64,000 bases of DNA from Geodermatophilus obscurus DSM 43160. Its GTDB lineage: Bacteria > Actinomycetota > Actinomycetes > Mycobacteriales > Geodermatophilaceae. Numbering within the stretch: position 1 is the first letter of the stretch; each line of letters starts with the position of its first letter. Below are positions 61,847 to 64,000 of the stretch, one piece after another. The translations under genes and the position numbers were made by a program. Below the pieces are notes generated by a model that worked only from the letters and a program-made list of their open reading frames with translations, made no database searches and was not told where the DNA came from. The stretch is from contig NC_013757.1 in NCBI RefSeq assembly GCF_000025345.1, positions 5,208,001-5,272,000 of the forward strand, in the 5' to 3' direction.

Positions 61847-62688
61847 CGCTCGACGCGCTCGAGGAACCGCGCGACCGTCTCCAGGAAGACCTCCGGCTGC
61901 TCGGAGTGCACCCAGTGGCCGGCGTTCTTGACCCGCACCAGGCGGGTGTTCGGGAACAGCTCCTCCATCCGGGCGCGGTCCTCGGGCAGCACGTAGTGCG
62001 ACCTGGCACCCGCGACCCACAGCACCGGGCCGTCGTAGCGGGCCCCCGGCGGTGGCTCGGGGAAGCCGCGCAGCTCGCCCAGGTCGCGCTCGAGCAGCTC
62101 GAGGTTGAGCCGCCAGCGCCAGCCGCCGTCGGCCCCCACTCCCTCGCGGACCAGGCTCTGCAGCAGGAAGGAGCGCACCATCCTGCTGGGGACAGCGGCC
62201 TGCAGCGCGGCGTCGGCGTCCGCTCGCGTCTCGAGGCGGTCGAGGTCCATGGCGCGCATGGCCGCGATGAAGGCGGCGAACGGCGAGGCCTCCTCGTCCG
62301 GGTCGTCGGTGCGGCCGCCGGACAGCGGGTACTCGACCGGGGCGATGTCGACGACGACCAGCGCGCGCAGCAGCTCCGGGTGGCGCAGCGCCAGCTGCAT
62401 CGACACCTTCCCGCCCATCGAGTGCCCGACGAGGGTCACCGGCTCCCCGAACGAGCGCAGCTCGGCGGCGACCAGCTCGGCCATGTCGACGTAGTCCACC
62501 CGGTCGGTCCACGGGGAGTGCCCGTGGTTGGGCAGGTCGAGGAGCGTCACGCGGTGGTCGCCGGCGAGGCCCTTGGCGATCGTCGTCCAGTTCTTGCCCT
62601 GGCCGAACAAGCCGTGCACGAACACCACCCGCGGGCCGGCCGAGCCCAGCGTCCGGCCGTGCAGCCGCTCCCCGGAGTTCGTCGTCAC
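61843..62688 (-). CDS. Alpha/beta hydrolase (YbfF-like esterase)
   Basis: 281 residues from GTG 62688. Motifs: VFVHGLFGQGKNWTTIAKGLAGDHRV (oxyanion HG), LDLPNHGHSPWTD, nucleophile GHSMGGKVSMQLALRHP, VVDIAPVEYP, and a late His in VKNAGHWVHSEQPEVF. The DLPNHGHS and VVDIAP stretches are typical of YbfF-type acyl esterases. Cytoplasmic. It overlaps the BluB-CobT gene by four bases and is therefore in the same operon, although no direct role in cobalamin synthesis is known. The upstream open frame is shadow. Confidence 0.88.
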   Translation of the reverse strand: MTTNSGERLHGRTLGSAGPRVVFVHGLFGQGKNWTTIAKGLAGDHRVTLLDLPNHGHSPWTDRVDYVDMAELVAAELRSFGEPVTLVGHSMGGKVSMQLALRHPELLRALVVVDIAPVEYPLSGGRTDDPDEEASPFAAFIAAMRAMDLDRLETRADADAALQAAVPSRMVRSFLLQSLVREGVGADGGWRWRLNLELLERDLGELRGFPEPPPGARYDGPVLWVAGARSHYVLPEDRARMEELFPNTRLVRVKNAGHWVHSEQPEVFLETVARFLERVER

Positions 62689-62757
62689 CCGGCGATTCCA
62701 CCAGATCCCGTCGTCCCGCCGACCTACCGTCGTCGGCCGACGCAGAGGAGGACGCCC

Positions 62758-64000
62758 GTGCCCGGACGGCGCCGCCGGACAGCCCGGTCGACGAGCCAGA
62801 GCCGCTCGACCAGCACCACCCGCAGCACGACGACGACCCGCCGGAAGGCGCCGGCCCGCCGCACGGCCGGGCCCGCCCCCGAGCGGCCGGTGGCCGGCCC
62901 GGGGGAGCGGGTGTGGGTGCTCGCCGTCCCGTTCCGCGCCCCGGCGCCGGGCGCGCAGTGGCGGGCGGACCTGCAGGCACACGTGTGGGTCGGCCGGGAG
63001 CTGCCACCGGAGCTGGCCGCCTACGACCCGCCGCCGTACACCTTCGAACGCTTCCTCGAGGACGAGCTCAACGACACCCCGCGCCCGGTGCCGCCGAGCC
63101 GGCCGCTGGTGCCGCGCGAGGAGCAGGCCACGGGTGCTGCGGCCGTCGTCGCCTCCGCCGCGGCCGGGCACCGCGTCTTCCTGCTCGGCGACGACCCCGG
63201 CGTCGGCAAGACCGGCACCGCCGTCCTGGCCGCCCGGGAGGTCTGCGAGCTGCGCGGCGGCGACCGCGTCCTCGTCGTCGCCGACCGCCCCGCGGCCATC
63301 ACCATCCCGCACTGGACCCGCTCGATCGCCGGCTTCGGCGACGGCGGGCTGCGCTGGTGCGTCACCACGTGGGACCGGCTGGCCAAGGTGGTCGCGCTCC
63401 AGAGGACAGGGCTGCGGTTCGACGTCGTGATCGCCGACGAGGCGCACATGGTCCGGCACACGACCACCCAGCGGTGGAAGCACTGGAAGGCCGTCTCCGG
63501 CGGCGGTCGCGCGACGGACGTGCCCTTCGTCCTCGCCGCCACCGCGACCCCGGCGCACACGCCGCTGGAGCTGCCCTATCTGGCGCCGCAGTTCGCGCAG
63601 CGGCACGGCGAGCCGCTGCGCGCCTGGGCGGACCTGCCGGCCAGGCTCGCCGAGCACGGGTTCCACGTGGAACGTGGCCGCTACGGCTGGACGTGGACCG
63701 AGGACGCCGACGCCCGCCGCGCCGACCTCGCCCGGCTGCAGGGCTGGCTGGCCGCGGGGGAGCCGCCGGCGACGCTGCACCGGCCGGCGCCGTGGGGCCC
63801 GGTGTCGGTGACCGGGACGCCGGTCGCCCTGACCCCGGCCGAGCAGGCCGCCTACGAGTCCGAGTGGCAAGAGTTCCGCGCCGAGATGCAGCTCGCGCGC
63901 CGGGCCCGGCAGACCGCGCGCGGCCGGGCGGCACTGCTGCGCTTCCGGCAGAAGGCCGGGCTGATCCGCGCGCAGGCCACCGTCGACTGGGTCAAGGCGC
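62758..64000 (+). CDS. DEAD/SNF2-type helicase (N-terminal part, cut by window edge)
   Basis: 414 codons visible from GTG 62758 with AGAGGAGG upstream. The Ser/Thr/Arg-rich N-tail (about 40 residues) looks disordered and basic, suitable for nucleic-acid contact. Helicase motif I GDDPGVGKTGTA (about residues 144-155), motif Ia-like VVADRPAAITIPHW, motif II IADEAH (about 225-230), motif III ATATPAHT. The frame stays open to the edge, so the second RecA lobe lies outside. SNF2-like layout suggests a chromatin/DNA translocase; a phage or defence role is possible but unsupported. Its coding sequence includes a perfect parS palindrome at 63660. Confidence 0.82.
   Translation, partial: MPGRRRRTARSTSQSRSTSTTRSTTTTRRKAPARRTAGPAPERPVAGPGERVWVLAVPFRAPAPGAQWRADLQAHVWVGRELPPELAAYDPPPYTFERFLEDELNDTPRPVPPSRPLVPREEQATGAAAVVASAAAGHRVFLLGDDPGVGKTGTAVLAAREVCELRGGDRVLVVADRPAAITIPHWTRSIAGFGDGGLRWCVTTWDRLAKVVALQRTGLRFDVVIADEAHMVRHTTTQRWKHWKAVSGGGRATDVPFVLAATATPAHTPLELPYLAPQFAQRHGEPLRAWADLPARLAEHGFHVERGRYGWTWTEDADARRADLARLQGWLAAGEPPATLHRPAPWGPVSVTGTPVALTPAEQAAYESEWQEFRAEMQLARRARQTARGRAALLRFRQKAGLIRAQATVDWVKA
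63660..63673. other. parS-like site inside the helicase gene
   Basis: GTTCCACGTGGAAC, a perfect palindrome identical to 32411 and 48831. It encodes FHVE within the helicase, so it is conserved despite coding constraint or is there by selection for ParB binding. Confidence 0.75.

Noticed and set aside
1..64000. tRNA, rRNA, CRISPR arrays, IS elements, prophage
   Set aside because: No cloverleaf-like intergenic sequence, spacer-repeat array, transposase or phage structural gene was seen. The holin-like family at 2457 is a common chromosomal membrane protein.
62758..64000. Calling the helicase part of a defence system
   Set aside because: Only the first RecA-like lobe is visible and no nuclease, methyltransferase or other defence partner is next to it in the window.

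Overview
This is a very GC-rich (about 75% by eye) bacterial chromosome segment. It has many GTG starts, 4-bp ATGA/GTGA gene overlaps, -10-like hexamers placed so that transcripts would start at or near the start codon, and a typical actinobacterial gene set (NAD-glutamate dehydrogenase, IdeR-like boxes, PP2C/anti-sigma proteins, N-acetylglutaminylglutamine synthesis, BluB-CobT fusion). Together with a chemotaxis locus, this best fits a motile, stress-tolerant actinobacterium of the Geodermatophilaceae type (Geodermatophilus, Blastococcus, Modestobacter). The family is inferred from gene content, not from a search. Three perfect copies and one near-perfect copy of a ParB-site palindrome suggest the window lies in the origin-proximal part of the chromosome.

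Layout. 1-5.9 kb: 5' part of NAD-glutamate dehydrogenase, a small membrane protein, a DCC thioredoxin-fold protein, an AAA ATPase and an alpha/beta hydrolase. 6.1-8.5 kb: PAS-GAF-PP2C phosphatase and an anti-sigma-type kinase. 8.6-12.4 kb (minus): tightly coupled cheB-cheR-cheY-cheX-cheY-(28-codon ORF)-hypothetical. 12.8-14 kb: glgC. 14-15 kb: an unknown gene. 15.4-23.8 kb (minus): three methyl-accepting chemotaxis receptors, then cheA-cheW. 24-27 kb (minus): two crcB genes, otsA and otsB. 27.1-28.6 kb: TerC under a manganese (yybP-ykoY) riboswitch, and a divergent winged-helix regulator. 28.8-32.3 kb (minus): asnO-ngg for the osmolyte N-acetylglutaminylglutamine amide.

32.5-37.9 kb: quinone reductase, MmyB-like regulator with tandem palindromic operators, SnoaL and DUF1330 proteins, and a secreted TAP-type hydrolase. 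38-41.7 kb (minus): siderophore ABC importer behind two overlapping IdeR-like boxes. 41.8-44.7 kb: aldo/keto reductase and small membrane or Gly-rich proteins. 44.9-47.1 kb: blue-light LOV-GAF-PP2C phosphatase. 47.2-51 kb: flavin reductase, HMG-CoA lyase, PAS-GGDEF protein and M20 peptidase. 51.2-57.8 kb: glycerol regulon (glpD, IclR regulator, glpK1, glpF, glpK2) with a shared operator-like sequence. 57.8-59.5 kb: pgm. 60-62.7 kb: BluB-CobT fusion and a hydrolase. 62.8 kb to the end: 5' part of a helicase.

Themes: environmental sensing (chemotaxis, light, c-di-GMP, partner switching), osmotic and desiccation protection (trehalose, N-acetylglutaminylglutamine amide, glycogen precursors), metal and ion homeostasis (Mn, Fe, F) and glycerol use. 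Short palindromic intergenic repeats are scattered between operons. No tRNA, rRNA, CRISPR, IS element or prophage was seen.
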